A stretch of 64,000 nt of DNA from CBFHOS01 sp965657645 (GTDB taxonomy: Bacteria; Pseudomonadota; Alphaproteobacteria; Puniceispirillales; Puniceispirillaceae): NCBI GenBank assembly GCA_965657645.1, contig CBFHOS010000004.1:1-64000 (forward strand). Direction: 5' to 3'. The notes beneath the pieces were generated by a model. That model ran no database searches, was not told the DNA's origin, and saw nothing but the letters and a program-made list of their open reading frames with translations. This document shows positions 26,393 to 34,708 of this stretch, piece after piece; the stretch's first letter is position 1, and each line of letters begins with the position of its first letter. The position numbers and the translations under genes were made by a program.

Positions 26393-27262
26393 ATGAAAGA
26401 CAAAACGACCGCGTCAGATTATATCGAGCTGTATGAAGTTGGCCCGCGTGACGGGTTGCAAAACGAACAGCAGGAAATCCCGACTACCCAGAAAATAGCA
26501 TTGATTGACGCTTTATCGGGTGTTGGGTTTCGCCATATCGAGGCCACTAGTTTTGTATCGCCAAAATGGGTGCCGCAACTAGCCGATGCCAAAGCCGTGA
26601 TGGCGGGGATTACCCGCAATGCAGGTATAAGCTATGCGGCACTAACCCCAAACCAGCGTGGTTTTGATGATGCGCTGGCGGCGGGTATTGGCGAGGTGGC
26701 GATCTTTGCCGCCGCGTCAGAGGAATTTAGCGCCAAAAATATCAATGCCAGCATCGCCGAGAGTATGGCCCGCTATGCGCCAGTTGCCCGCGATGCCATG
26801 ACCAATAATGTGGCTTTGCGTGGTTATGTATCCTGTGCGGTATTTTGCCCTTATGAAGGGCCGGTTGACCCGAAAATGGTGCGCGAGGTCACCGACCAGC
26901 TATTCGACATGGGCTGCTATAGCATATCGCTTTGTGACACGATCGGTACTGGCATGCCGGATGATGTTGCGCGGATGCTGGATATTGTGGTGCCGCGCTT
27001 TGATGCGGCTAGGCTCGCGGGGCATTACCATGATACCGGTGGGCATGCGATCGCCAATGTGATGCGCTCGCTCGAATATGATTTGCGTATATTTGACGCC
27101 GCGGTCGGTGGGCTTGGCGGGTGTCCGTTTGCCCCTGGTGCCAAGGGCAATGTTGCCACCGGCCCCCTAGCACAGGCGCTAGAGAGCGAGGGATGGCGGA
27201 CAGGTCTAGATCTTGATTGCCTAGCCGAGGCCGAGCAAATCATTGATCATCTTAAACGCTAG
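26393..27262 (+). CDS. Hydroxymethylglutaryl-CoA lyase family (HMG-CoA lyase-like)
   Basis: 289-residue TIM-barrel lyase of the DRE-TIM superfamily. N-terminal EVGPRDGLQNE, SFVSPKWVPQLAD, SLCDTIGTG, metal-binding HYHDTGGHAIAN and the catalytic-cysteine loop GGLGGCPFAPGAKGN all match HMG-CoA lyase. The usual role is HMG-CoA to acetoacetate plus acetyl-CoA in leucine breakdown. Located 42 bp after ligK in the same direction; no other leucine genes are nearby, so it may serve a related CoA-thioester or 4-hydroxy-acid cleavage in this cluster. Confidence 0.85.
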   Translation: MKDKTTASDYIELYEVGPRDGLQNEQQEIPTTQKIALIDALSGVGFRHIEATSFVSPKWVPQLADAKAVMAGITRNAGISYAALTPNQRGFDDALAAGIGEVAIFAAASEEFSAKNINASIAESMARYAPVARDAMTNNVALRGYVSCAVFCPYEGPVDPKMVREVTDQLFDMGCYSISLCDTIGTGMPDDVARMLDIVVPRFDAARLAGHYHDTGGHAIANVMRSLEYDLRIFDAAVGGLGGCPFAPGAKGNVATGPLAQALESEGWRTGLDLDCLAEAEQIIDHLKR

Positions 27263-27292
27263 TGGTTTCGTTCGACCAGTAATCAGACACAA

Positions 27293-28150
27293 CTAGTATT
27301 CGAGTTCAAACAGATCGTAACCGACCGACAAATTGCCGTCATAGGTCTCACGAACACCATGCGCAAAATCATCGCGGGATAGACCCATATCGTCACTTGG
27401 CACAAAATGGTTAAGCACCAAATGCCCGACACCGGCGGCGCTGGCGATACGGCCAACATCGTCGCAATAGGTGTGGCTGGCAACCAGATGTTCCTTCAGA
27501 TTAGGCTTTACCGATTTTAGCCGCTCACATAGCGAGTCGATACCGGCGCGATGCATTGCCTCATGCACCAGAACATCGGCGCCTTTGGCAAAGTCAGCAA
27601 GCGCCGGGAAATAACAAGTATCGCCAGAGAAAACCACAGTCTTGTTGGCGCCTTTGAATTTATAGGCATAGGCCTCTTCAATCGGCGGATGGGACACGCG
27701 CAGGGCAGTAACCTCGACATTATCGTCAGAGAACACATGACCTTCAGTAATCTCATAGCTATGGATCATTTTGCGAATATCGGCCTGTTTTTCATCTGCC
27801 ATGCGGGTTTCGATATCAAACGCATTCGCCGCGAAAAACCCATCGAGCAAAGCATTCAAACCGGTTGGGCCATAGACGTCTATGCCGGTAACAGGGCTAG
27901 AGGTCCACGCGGTATGGATCAAACCACCAAGTTCCAGATTGTGGTCGGAATGATGATGGGTGATTAGAATCTTGCTGATGTCGTTGAGCTGTAATCCAGC
28001 CTCGACAAACTGGCGGGTGACGCCAATACCAGCATCAATCAGATAAGTCTGGCCGCCCATTTGCAGAACCGAAGACGTTGGCCAAGGCGAACCTTTGGCA
28101 ATACGAGGGCCACCCTTAGTGCCGAGCAGAATGATACGATCTTGCGCCAT
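27293..28150 (-). CDS. MBL-fold metallo-hydrolase (RNase Z / arylsulfatase-like)
   Basis: 285 residues. Metal motifs HHHSDHN, FSGDTCYFPAL, LVHEAM and SHTYCDDVGRIA follow the ElaC/RNase Z or AtsA-type layout of the beta-lactamase fold. Opening LLGTKGGPRIAKGSPWPTSSVL resembles MBL hydrolases found in aromatic or xenobiotic clusters rather than tRNA-processing RNase Z, because no exosite arm is seen. It converges with the HMG-CoA-lyase-like gene. Substrate unknown. Confidence 0.78.
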   Translation of the reverse strand: MAQDRIILLGTKGGPRIAKGSPWPTSSVLQMGGQTYLIDAGIGVTRQFVEAGLQLNDISKILITHHHSDHNLELGGLIHTAWTSSPVTGIDVYGPTGLNALLDGFFAANAFDIETRMADEKQADIRKMIHSYEITEGHVFSDDNVEVTALRVSHPPIEEAYAYKFKGANKTVVFSGDTCYFPALADFAKGADVLVHEAMHRAGIDSLCERLKSVKPNLKEHLVASHTYCDDVGRIASAAGVGHLVLNHFVPSDDMGLSRDDFAHGVRETYDGNLSVGYDLFELEY

Positions 28151-28162
28151 AATAAATTCCTG

Positions 28163-28186
28163 TTGATCTATAATTAGTAGATCTAG
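28163..28186. promoter_or_regulatory. Inverted repeat in the MBL-gene leader, candidate operator
   Basis: GATCTA-N7-TAGATC (28165-28183), within a slightly longer near-palindrome, 15-33 bp before the MBL hydrolase start. It may be bound by the LysR protein encoded just upstream, or by another dimeric regulator. Confidence 0.4.
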
Positions 28187-28275
28187 TTTGTGATCATAAA
28201 GTAGGTGGGATTAATATAATCAGTTATAGGCATCGAAATCTAGCTGGATCTGCTGGTTGCGGGGGCAGGCGCGTT

Positions 28276-28315
28276 TTGAGCCTAGCCACTGTGACTTGAA
28301 CCTAGCTACTGTGAT
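28276..28315. repeat. 20-bp x2 imperfect tandem repeat over the LysR stop
   Basis: Two 20-bp units (ttgaRcctagYcactgtga type, 3 differences). The stop codon of the LysR gene (28302-28304) falls in the second unit. Confidence 0.65.
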
Positions 28316-29216
28316 AGGTGGATAGCGAGAGTTTCATAATCTCGATAAAGGCCTGCAGGTTTGGATCGGCCGGCGTGTCTTGGTGCCACAGCGCCCCCAT
28401 CGCCAGTTTCTTATCAACCCCACTCATCCGGATTTCAACCAGATCACGAGACATTTCGGAACGGTGGAGCAGGTAATCCGGCATGATCGCAAGATGCTCG
28501 CCAAGCTGGAGCAGGGCAGCAATAATATTCGATGGCAGTTCCATCGCCTCTATCGGACCATCAATGCCGATTTGCCGGAGCAAGCGATCAGAGGCCGCGC
28601 GCACCATCGTATCACGCCGGTAAAGTGCCCATCTCTGGCTAAGCAGATCGTCTCTTGTAACCCGCGCCTTGGTCGCCAGCGGGTGGCGGCGTGATGCCAG
28701 AATTACCAACCGCGTATCAAAGAAATGAGCGGCGGAAAGGAGGTCATTTGCCGGGCTGATTTCAATTGGCCCCAACACCACATCAACCTCTTTATCACCG
28801 AGCATAGACACAAGTTGGTTAGTGTGACCTTGGCGGATATCGAGGCGGATATGTGGGTGGCTCTGGGCAAATTTGGTCAATGGTTCAGGCAGAATATGCA
28901 GGCCAATAGACGAGGTGCAACCAACCCGCACTTCGCTATCATAGCCCTGACGCAGAGAATCAGTGAGGCGGGCTATGCGTTGTTCCGCCAAGACAACCAT
29001 GTTGGCTTCTTCAAGAATCCGCAGGCCAATGCTAGTCGCGACAATTCCTTGGCGAGAGCGCACAAGCAATTCAAAGCCAAGCCGCCCCTCCATCAATTTC
29101 ATGTTGCGGGTGAGGGCCGGCTGGGTCAAACCAAGCGTTTCCGCGGCACGGGTAAAGGACCCTGTGCGGATGATTTCATGGAATTGCAGCAGATGGCGGG
29201 GGTCAACGATCTTCAT
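28302..29216 (-). CDS. LysR-type transcriptional regulator
   Basis: 304 residues. HTH at residues 6-65 (LLQFHEIIRTGSFTRAAETLGLTQPALTRNMKLMEGRLGFELLVR), then an effector domain (VRVGCTSSIGLHILPEPL, VDVVLGPIE, LVILASRRHPLA). It lies upstream of, and in the same direction as, the MBL hydrolase, and divergent from the GST gene. A TATCA-N5-TGATA box in its own upstream region suggests autoregulation. Targets are inferred only from position. Confidence 0.88.
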   Translation of the reverse strand: MKIVDPRHLLQFHEIIRTGSFTRAAETLGLTQPALTRNMKLMEGRLGFELLVRSRQGIVATSIGLRILEEANMVVLAEQRIARLTDSLRQGYDSEVRVGCTSSIGLHILPEPLTKFAQSHPHIRLDIRQGHTNQLVSMLGDKEVDVVLGPIEISPANDLLSAAHFFDTRLVILASRRHPLATKARVTRDDLLSQRWALYRRDTMVRAASDRLLRQIGIDGPIEAMELPSNIIAALLQLGEHLAIMPDYLLHRSEMSRDLVEIRMSGVDKKLAMGALWHQDTPADPNLQAFIEIMKLSLSTYHSS

Positions 29217-29226
29217 AATTTCTCTA

Positions 29227-29241
29227 TATCAAAAAATGATA
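29227..29241. promoter_or_regulatory. LysR-type box TATCA-N5-TGATA
   Basis: A perfect 5-bp dyad fitting the T-N11-A rule for LysR-family sites, 11 bp before the LysR start and within the divergent spacer to the GST gene. Confidence 0.45.
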
Positions 29242-29378
29242 CATAAGTCGCGCTAAATCACTTTTCCTTTAGGTGTAATTGGGCTGGTTTACGGCTTGGC
29301 ACTGTGTCTATGATAAGAAATGTGACGCCAAAGATAATAAGTAAAAAAGTCGCAACCAAGGATGTGGGGGAGAGCATA

Positions 29379-29987
29379 ATGGGCGTTTATCAGATTATCG
29401 GGCGGCGCGGTGCAGGGTCATTGATTGCTGAATTTCTGTTGGATGTGGTGGGTGAGCCTTATGAGATCGAGTTCCTGAGCCGTGGCAAAATTCATGATCC
29501 GGCCTTTCGAGCGGTAAATCCTGTTGGTAAAATTCCGGTGATGACCTGTCCTGACGGGTCGCGGATTTTTGAAACGATTGCGATTGTCGCGCATCTTATC
29601 GAGCGCTTCCCAAGCTTGGCCCCAGCCCTCAATACGCCAGAGCGTGATCGTCACTGGCAATATCTGGCGTTATTTGCGACCAATCTGTATCCGGCCTATC
29701 ACCGCCAGCATCACACGGCCTATTATGTGTCTGAGAATGGTTTTGAGGATGTGCGGAGCCGGGCTCGCGCGGAACAGGCGATCACCTTTGATTATATCGA
29801 AGGCTTGCTGGATCCCTATCTGTTTGGGGATAGCATCACGGCGGCAGATTTCTATTTATACATGTTGCTCCGATGGGATCTGGACAAGCCAGCGCTCGTT
29901 GCCGCGCGGCCTAAACTAGCCGCGTTTATGACCGCCATGCGCGGCCATCCATCGGTGGATCGGGTAATCACAGCGCAAAGACCATAA
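29379..29987 (+). CDS. Glutathione S-transferase family protein
   Basis: 202 residues. Thioredoxin-like N-domain with a PYEIEFL strand, NPVGKIPVM (cis-Pro) and the Glu/Thr of IFETIAI for glutathione binding; all-helical C-domain from about residue 85 with the D-x-F-x-x-D-like FGDSITAADFYLYMLL motif. ATG 29379 was chosen because GGGGGAGAG lies directly upstream and the domain begins there. It may detoxify or process intermediates of the neighbouring aromatic cluster. Confidence 0.85.
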   Translation: MGVYQIIGRRGAGSLIAEFLLDVVGEPYEIEFLSRGKIHDPAFRAVNPVGKIPVMTCPDGSRIFETIAIVAHLIERFPSLAPALNTPERDRHWQYLALFATNLYPAYHRQHHTAYYVSENGFEDVRSRARAEQAITFDYIEGLLDPYLFGDSITAADFYLYMLLRWDLDKPALVAARPKLAAFMTAMRGHPSVDRVITAQRP

Positions 29988-30013
29988 CAGCCGCATCATA
30001 ATGTTGAGAAATG

Positions 30014-30850
30014 CTAGGTGCGCGGCGGCCATGTTTGCGGAAACCAGTCGCTGCGTAATCGGTCGCCATCTTGCATATCATGGCCCGGAAATGGGGGTGA
30101 CGTTGGGCCGGGGCGGGTGATGTAACGCGCGTCATCCCCGACATAGCGAAGCGACAATGCGCGGCGGCGGCTGGGTGCCATATTGCCCCGCGCCCCATGC
30201 ACGGTGCGGTAATGAAAGGCGACAGCATCGCCGGGCTGCATTGGCCATTCCAGAATTTCATAATCATCGGGTGTGGCATCGGGATCTGGCACAGGCAGAA
30301 AATCCTCGCCAGACGGATAAAAATCATCCTGCGCCAGCCACCGTGTTGGCAGAACCATTTTATCCCATTTATGTGATCCCGCAATAAGCCGCAGGGTGGC
30401 GTCATCAACCGGATCGATCGGTATCCAAAAGCTAACCGATTGCATGCCATCAACAAAGTAATAGGGGGCATCTTGATGCCACGGCGTGGCTTTGCTGGTG
30501 CCCGGTTCTTTTACCAGAATATGGTCATGAAAGAATTGGACGCCGTTTGATTGCATGAGGCCAGCGGCGGCGGCAGACGCCGGAGAATGGCGCATGATGC
30601 TGGTCAATTCGGGGATGTTCTGCCAGTTGCAATAATCATCGAAAAACCGTCCGGTATCCCCATCCTGCAAATTTTCCGCGGCATAAGGGCCCGGATTTTC
30701 CATATTATGGGCAATCGCGGCGGCGATTTCATCGACCCAATCGGCAAACAGGCCGGGCAAAATAACCGCGCCATCGCGCTCAAACGCCTCGATTTGGCTT
30801 TGGCTAACAGGGCTCTTTGTAACCGAGCCATGTGAATTTGCGTCACTCAT
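30014..30850 (-). CDS. Phytanoyl-CoA dioxygenase (PhyH) family protein
   Basis: 278-residue Fe(II)/2-oxoglutarate-dependent oxygenase. Iron ligands appear as the HQD of PWHQDAPYY and the distal His of HYRTVHGARGN; the following RRALSLRY Arg would bind 2-oxoglutarate. AGGAT precedes ATG 30850. The family hydroxylates acyl-CoAs or small molecules; the bacterial substrate is unassignable here. Divergent from the HAD/DapA/ALDH operon. Confidence 0.85.
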   Translation of the reverse strand: MSDANSHGSVTKSPVSQSQIEAFERDGAVILPGLFADWVDEIAAAIAHNMENPGPYAAENLQDGDTGRFFDDYCNWQNIPELTSIMRHSPASAAAAGLMQSNGVQFFHDHILVKEPGTSKATPWHQDAPYYFVDGMQSVSFWIPIDPVDDATLRLIAGSHKWDKMVLPTRWLAQDDFYPSGEDFLPVPDPDATPDDYEILEWPMQPGDAVAFHYRTVHGARGNMAPSRRRALSLRYVGDDARYITRPGPTSPPFPGHDMQDGDRLRSDWFPQTWPPRT

Positions 30851-30853
30851 TCT

Positions 30854-30889
30854 GGCAATCCTACTCGTAATCCTATTGGTAATCCTATT
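30854..30889. repeat. 12-bp x3 tandem repeat before the PhyH start
   Basis: Three units of ggtaatcctatt type immediately upstream of the PhyH ATG. On the minus strand each carries AGGAT, so the array triplicates the ribosome-binding-like sequence. Confidence 0.75.
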
Positions 30890-30908
30890 TCGTCGATTAC
30901 AATCTTGC

Positions 30909-30962
30909 TTGGCACGTTGCCAAAAATACGTCAATCTTTTGGGCATTAATTTGGTTCAATTA
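30909..30962. promoter_or_regulatory. Two inverted repeats in a divergent promoter region
   Basis: TTGGCA-CGT-TGCCAA (30909-30923) and TTAATT-N6-AATTAA (30945-30962), both perfect dyads, in the 229-bp spacer between PhyH and the HAD gene. Likely operators for one or both divergent units. Confidence 0.45.
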
Positions 30963-31079
30963 ACGCCTTGTGCGGCGATGCTATGTATCTAATGCCGACC
31001 TAGGATAACCCGAATAATACAACCAGCAAGAAAACATGCCCGCCGCATGTATGTTTGCCAGCTCATAGGGTGACATTTG

Positions 31080-31838
31080 ATGATTAAGCTATTGGTATTT
31101 GACAAGGACGGGGTGATCCTTGATTTGGTGGCAACATGGTTGCCGGTGATCCGCGCTGTTGCCGAATACACGGTTTCGCGCCTGCCGGAGGGGTATGATG
31201 GTGGCATCACGCGGGCAGATTTGCTCGATGTCGTGGGTGTTGATGATGCGGCCAATATCATCGATCCATCAGGCCTGTTTGCGGCGGCGTCATTTGCCGA
31301 AATCAGAGAGGCATGGCAGGCTATCCTGCCCCCCGATATGATCCGCCTCAATGAAGAGCCGCACTATCGTGACCGCGTCAAGGAACTGGTGCTGGAATTG
31401 GCGCGTGGGTCAACAATCGCCAAGGGTGATGTGAAAACCCCGCTAACGGCTCTGCATGAGGCTGGCTTTAAGTTGGCTGTGCTGACCAATGATAATGCTG
31501 ATTCTGCGGCGCAAAATATGCGTGATCTGGACATTGACCATTTGTTCTATCCGATCCTCGGGGCGGATAGCGGTTATGGCGGTAAACCAGCACCAGACGG
31601 GTTGTTGCATTGCTGTGCGCTACATAATGTTGACCCCAGCGAGACCATTATGATTGGCGATACCAGCGCCGATTATGGCGTTGCGGTGAATGGCAAGGTG
31701 GCTGATTTTATTTGTATTGCCGATGATCCGGCGCACCGGCCAGATGAGGCCATTCCGGTATCGAATGTGATTGCGCGGTTGACTGACTTGCCAAGGCTTC
31801 TTGGTACGCGCAATGATACTGTGATGCAGCAGGTTTGA
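31080..31838 (+). CDS. HAD-superfamily hydrolase (phosphoglycolate phosphatase-like)
   Basis: 252 residues. HAD motif I is VFDKDGVILDL (DxD-like nucleophile with Lys between), motif II is VLTND, the motif III Lys is in GGKPAPDG, and motif IV is IGDTSADYG. An N-terminal helical cap is present. ATG 31080 was chosen over a TTG one codon earlier. First gene of a tight operon with a DapA-family aldolase, an aldehyde dehydrogenase and a DOPA-dioxygenase homologue; the next gene begins 8 bp after its stop. Confidence 0.82.
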   Translation: MIKLLVFDKDGVILDLVATWLPVIRAVAEYTVSRLPEGYDGGITRADLLDVVGVDDAANIIDPSGLFAAASFAEIREAWQAILPPDMIRLNEEPHYRDRVKELVLELARGSTIAKGDVKTPLTALHEAGFKLAVLTNDNADSAAQNMRDLDIDHLFYPILGADSGYGGKPAPDGLLHCCALHNVDPSETIMIGDTSADYGVAVNGKVADFICIADDPAHRPDEAIPVSNVIARLTDLPRLLGTRNDTVMQQV

Positions 31839-31846
31839 GATCAGCG

Positions 31847-32794
31847 ATGAAATTTGAAGGTATCTATACACCGGCAATCACGCCATTGAATGAGGACCAA
31901 TCGATTGATTGGAACGGGTTCGCCGGGGTTTTGGAATCACTCATTGCGGCTGGGGTGCATGGCATCATTATTGGCGGTACGACCGGTGAATATTACGCGC
32001 ATACCGCTGACGAGCGGTTGCAATGTCTCAAAAAAGCAAAGGACATAGTCGGTAATCGTGTGCCGCTAATTGGTGGAACTGGCGCGCTACGGACCGAGGA
32101 ATCGATTGATTATGGCATGGCGGCAAAGGCGGCTGGCTATGATGCGATATTGGTTGCGACGCCGCCTTATTCCCAGCCAACCCCCCGCGAAAACGCGCTA
32201 CATGCCTTGCGGGTGGACCGCGCTGTTGGCTTGCCGATTATGCTGTATAATTATCCCGGACGCATGGCCGCGGAAATGAGCGAAGACTATCTTGATCGTG
32301 TCGGGCAAAGCCAAAATTTTTGCGCGATCAAAGAAAGCTCAGGTGACATTAACCGGCTGCATTTGCTGGCCCGTGATTATCCCCATATCCAGCTTAGCTG
32401 TGGGATGGATGATCAGGCGTTGGAGTTTTTCGCATGGGGGGCCCAAAGCTGGGTTTGTGCCGGATCGAATTTTGCGCCAGAGGCACATATCGCCTTGTGG
32501 AAAGCCTGTGTGATAGAGGGTGATTTCACCCTTGGCCGCAAAATCATGTCGGCGATGTTGCCATTGATGCGGACGCTGGAACAGGGCGGTAAATTTATCC
32601 AATGTATTAAATACGGCGTGCAATTGCGTGGTCTTGCCGCGGGTCCGCCACGGGCACCACTTCGCTCTCTCAACAAGGATGAAAAACGGTCACTGGCCCG
32701 CGTGATAAATGTGATGAACCAGACCATTGAGGATCTAGCCACGCACCATACTGGCGAGGATACCGGCAAGAACAGGGGTGAAGACAATGACTGA
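31847..32794 (+). CDS. DapA/NAL superfamily lyase (dihydrodipicolinate synthase-like)
   Basis: 315-residue class I aldolase of the DHDPS family. IIGGTTGEYYAHTADER (substrate carboxylate loop), the catalytic Tyr in MLYNYPGR and the Schiff-base Lys in FCAIKESSGD are all present. The paired ALDH suggests a catabolic aldolase or dehydratase (such as KDG or hydroxyproline-type pathways) rather than lysine biosynthesis. It overlaps the ALDH gene by 8 bp. Confidence 0.84.
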   Translation: MKFEGIYTPAITPLNEDQSIDWNGFAGVLESLIAAGVHGIIIGGTTGEYYAHTADERLQCLKKAKDIVGNRVPLIGGTGALRTEESIDYGMAAKAAGYDAILVATPPYSQPTPRENALHALRVDRAVGLPIMLYNYPGRMAAEMSEDYLDRVGQSQNFCAIKESSGDINRLHLLARDYPHIQLSCGMDDQALEFFAWGAQSWVCAGSNFAPEAHIALWKACVIEGDFTLGRKIMSAMLPLMRTLEQGGKFIQCIKYGVQLRGLAAGPPRAPLRSLNKDEKRSLARVINVMNQTIEDLATHHTGEDTGKNRGEDND

Positions 32795-34295
32795 TGTGCT
32801 GACACATGCTGAATATAAAGCGATTGCGGCGAATTTAACGCTCGCCTCAACCGCCTTTATTGACGGCGGATTTCGCCCTGCAAAATCTGGCAAAACCTTT
32901 GATAGCGTCAACCCAGCTACTGGTGAATTGCTGGCAAAGGTCAGTGCCTGTAACAGTGACGATGTTGATGTTGCCGTGCAAAAGGCGCGTGAGTCATTTG
33001 ATGATGGCCGTTGGCGTACTCTGCATCCGAGCGAGCGCAAAGCGGTGCTGATCAAACTTGCCAAGCTGATCCGGCGCAATCTGAACGAGCTCGCTGTTCT
33101 GGAAAGTCTGGATAGCGGCAAACCGATTAATGATTGTGTGACGATTGATCTTGAAGAGACCATTAACACGATCATTTGGCATGCCGAAGCGGTTGACAAA
33201 ATCTATGACCAAACTGCCCCTGCTGGTGAGGATGCATTGGCGATTATCTGCCGTGAGCCAATTGGCGTTGTTGGCGCGGTTCTGCCATGGAATTTCCCAT
33301 TATTGATGATGGCGTGGAAAATCGCACCGGCATTGGCGGCGGGCTGTTCGATGGTGGTAAAGCCGGCAGAACAAACCTCTCTATCCGCTCTGCGTCTGGC
33401 CGAATTGGCGATGGAGGCTGGTATACCGCGCGGCGTCTTGAATGTGGTCACTGGTGACGGGCCAATGACAGGAGAGCCGATTGGCATGCATAAGGATATC
33501 GACATGGTGTCCTTTACCGGATCAACCGAAACCGGACGCCGGTTCCTGCGCTATGCCGCCGATTCAAATCTGAAAAAAGTGGTGCTGGAATGTGGCGGCA
33601 AAAACCCCGCCATTGTGATGGATGACGCCGAGGATCTGGATATTGTCGCAGGTCATCTGGTCAATGGCGCGTTTTGGAATATGGGCGAGAATTGTTCTGC
33701 TACATCGCGGCTCATTGTGCATGAGAATATCAAAGACGAATTGATGAAACATATTCTAGCGCAGGCAAAAGAATGGCGGATAGGTGATCCGCTGGATCCG
33801 GCCAACCGCCTTGGTGCGATGATTGACGCCGAACATGTTGGCAAGGTCACTGGCTATCTGGCGGCAAAGGATGGTGCGCAATTGATCGCGGGTGGCACGG
33901 CCGATGGATGCTATGTCGAGCCGACAATTTTCGATGGTGTGAAGGCGGATAGTGCGCTGGCGCGTGAAGAAATCTTTGGCCCAGTTCTGGGCGTCATCAC
34001 TGTTAAATCGCTGGATGAGGCTATCGCGCTGGCGAATGATACCGAATATGGTCTGGCCGCTTCGCTCTTTACCAGCAATGCGAAAAATGCGCTACGCGGG
34101 GCGCGGGCCATTCGCGCTGGCACGGTAACGGTGAATTGTTATGGCGAGGGTGATGCGACAACGCCGTTTGGCGGCTATAAACAATCTGGCTTTGGTGGGC
34201 GCGATAACGGCATACATGCGCATGACCAATATTGTGAAGTGAAAACCATTTGGCTCGATTTGTCGGATCGCGCGCCGGAGGAAGCTGTTGACTAA
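32787..34295 (+). CDS. NAD(P)-dependent aldehyde dehydrogenase (PuuC/betaine-aldehyde-type)
   Basis: 502 residues, ALDH superfamily. NAD-binding PWNFPLLMMAWKIAPALAAGCSMVVKPAEQT, FTGSTETGR, catalytic Glu in LECGGKNP and catalytic Cys in NMGENCSATSR. Closest in pattern to gamma-glutamyl-aminobutyraldehyde or betaine aldehyde dehydrogenases. It probably oxidises the aldehyde released by the upstream DapA-family enzyme. GGGGTGAAG precedes ATG 32787. Confidence 0.88.
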   Translation: MTDVLTHAEYKAIAANLTLASTAFIDGGFRPAKSGKTFDSVNPATGELLAKVSACNSDDVDVAVQKARESFDDGRWRTLHPSERKAVLIKLAKLIRRNLNELAVLESLDSGKPINDCVTIDLEETINTIIWHAEAVDKIYDQTAPAGEDALAIICREPIGVVGAVLPWNFPLLMMAWKIAPALAAGCSMVVKPAEQTSLSALRLAELAMEAGIPRGVLNVVTGDGPMTGEPIGMHKDIDMVSFTGSTETGRRFLRYAADSNLKKVVLECGGKNPAIVMDDAEDLDIVAGHLVNGAFWNMGENCSATSRLIVHENIKDELMKHILAQAKEWRIGDPLDPANRLGAMIDAEHVGKVTGYLAAKDGAQLIAGGTADGCYVEPTIFDGVKADSALAREEIFGPVLGVITVKSLDEAIALANDTEYGLAASLFTSNAKNALRGARAIRAGTVTVNCYGEGDATTPFGGYKQSGFGGRDNGIHAHDQYCEVKTIWLDLSDRAPEEAVD

Positions 34296-34665
34296 ACAAA
34301 CGACTAATAGCTGGCATAGCCATGTCTATTTTGATGCAGATAGTAAAGCCGCCGCCGAGGCCTTGGTGGCCACTATCAAGGGTGCATTCCCCCCAGAGGA
34401 ATATGACGTCACCTATGGCAGGTGGCATGATAAACCTGTTGGTCCGCATCCCGATGGCAGTACCCAGCTTGCCTATCCGCATGCGCTATTCGCCGACATC
34501 ATGGCGCTCTTGGCGGTGCATCAAAACGGGCTGGTGATTTTTACCCATCCCAATACTGGCACTAGCAACGAAGCCCAATTGGCCGATCATCGCGACCACG
34601 CTATTTGGATGGGCGCGGTGCGGCCATTGCAGTTATCGGTGTTTGGTGCGCCCGATCAGATATAA
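34288..34665 (+). CDS. DOPA 4,5-dioxygenase family protein
   Basis: 125 residues matching the small DOPA 4,5-dioxygenase family: WHSHVYFD at the start, GRWHDKPVGPHPDGSTQLAYP, FTHPNTG, DHRDHAIWMG. These supply the conserved His residues expected to bind Fe(II). Family members perform extradiol cleavage of catechols in fungi (betalain formation) and are poorly known in bacteria. The start is a TTG with GGAGGAAG just upstream, overlapping the ALDH stop by 8 bp, so translational coupling is likely. Confidence 0.82.
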   Translation: MTKQTTNSWHSHVYFDADSKAAAEALVATIKGAFPPEEYDVTYGRWHDKPVGPHPDGSTQLAYPHALFADIMALLAVHQNGLVIFTHPNTGTSNEAQLADHRDHAIWMGAVRPLQLSVFGAPDQI

Positions 34666-34708
34666 CCTCATCCGGACCGCCCATAAACCATTCTGGTGCA
34701 TCGCCCAG

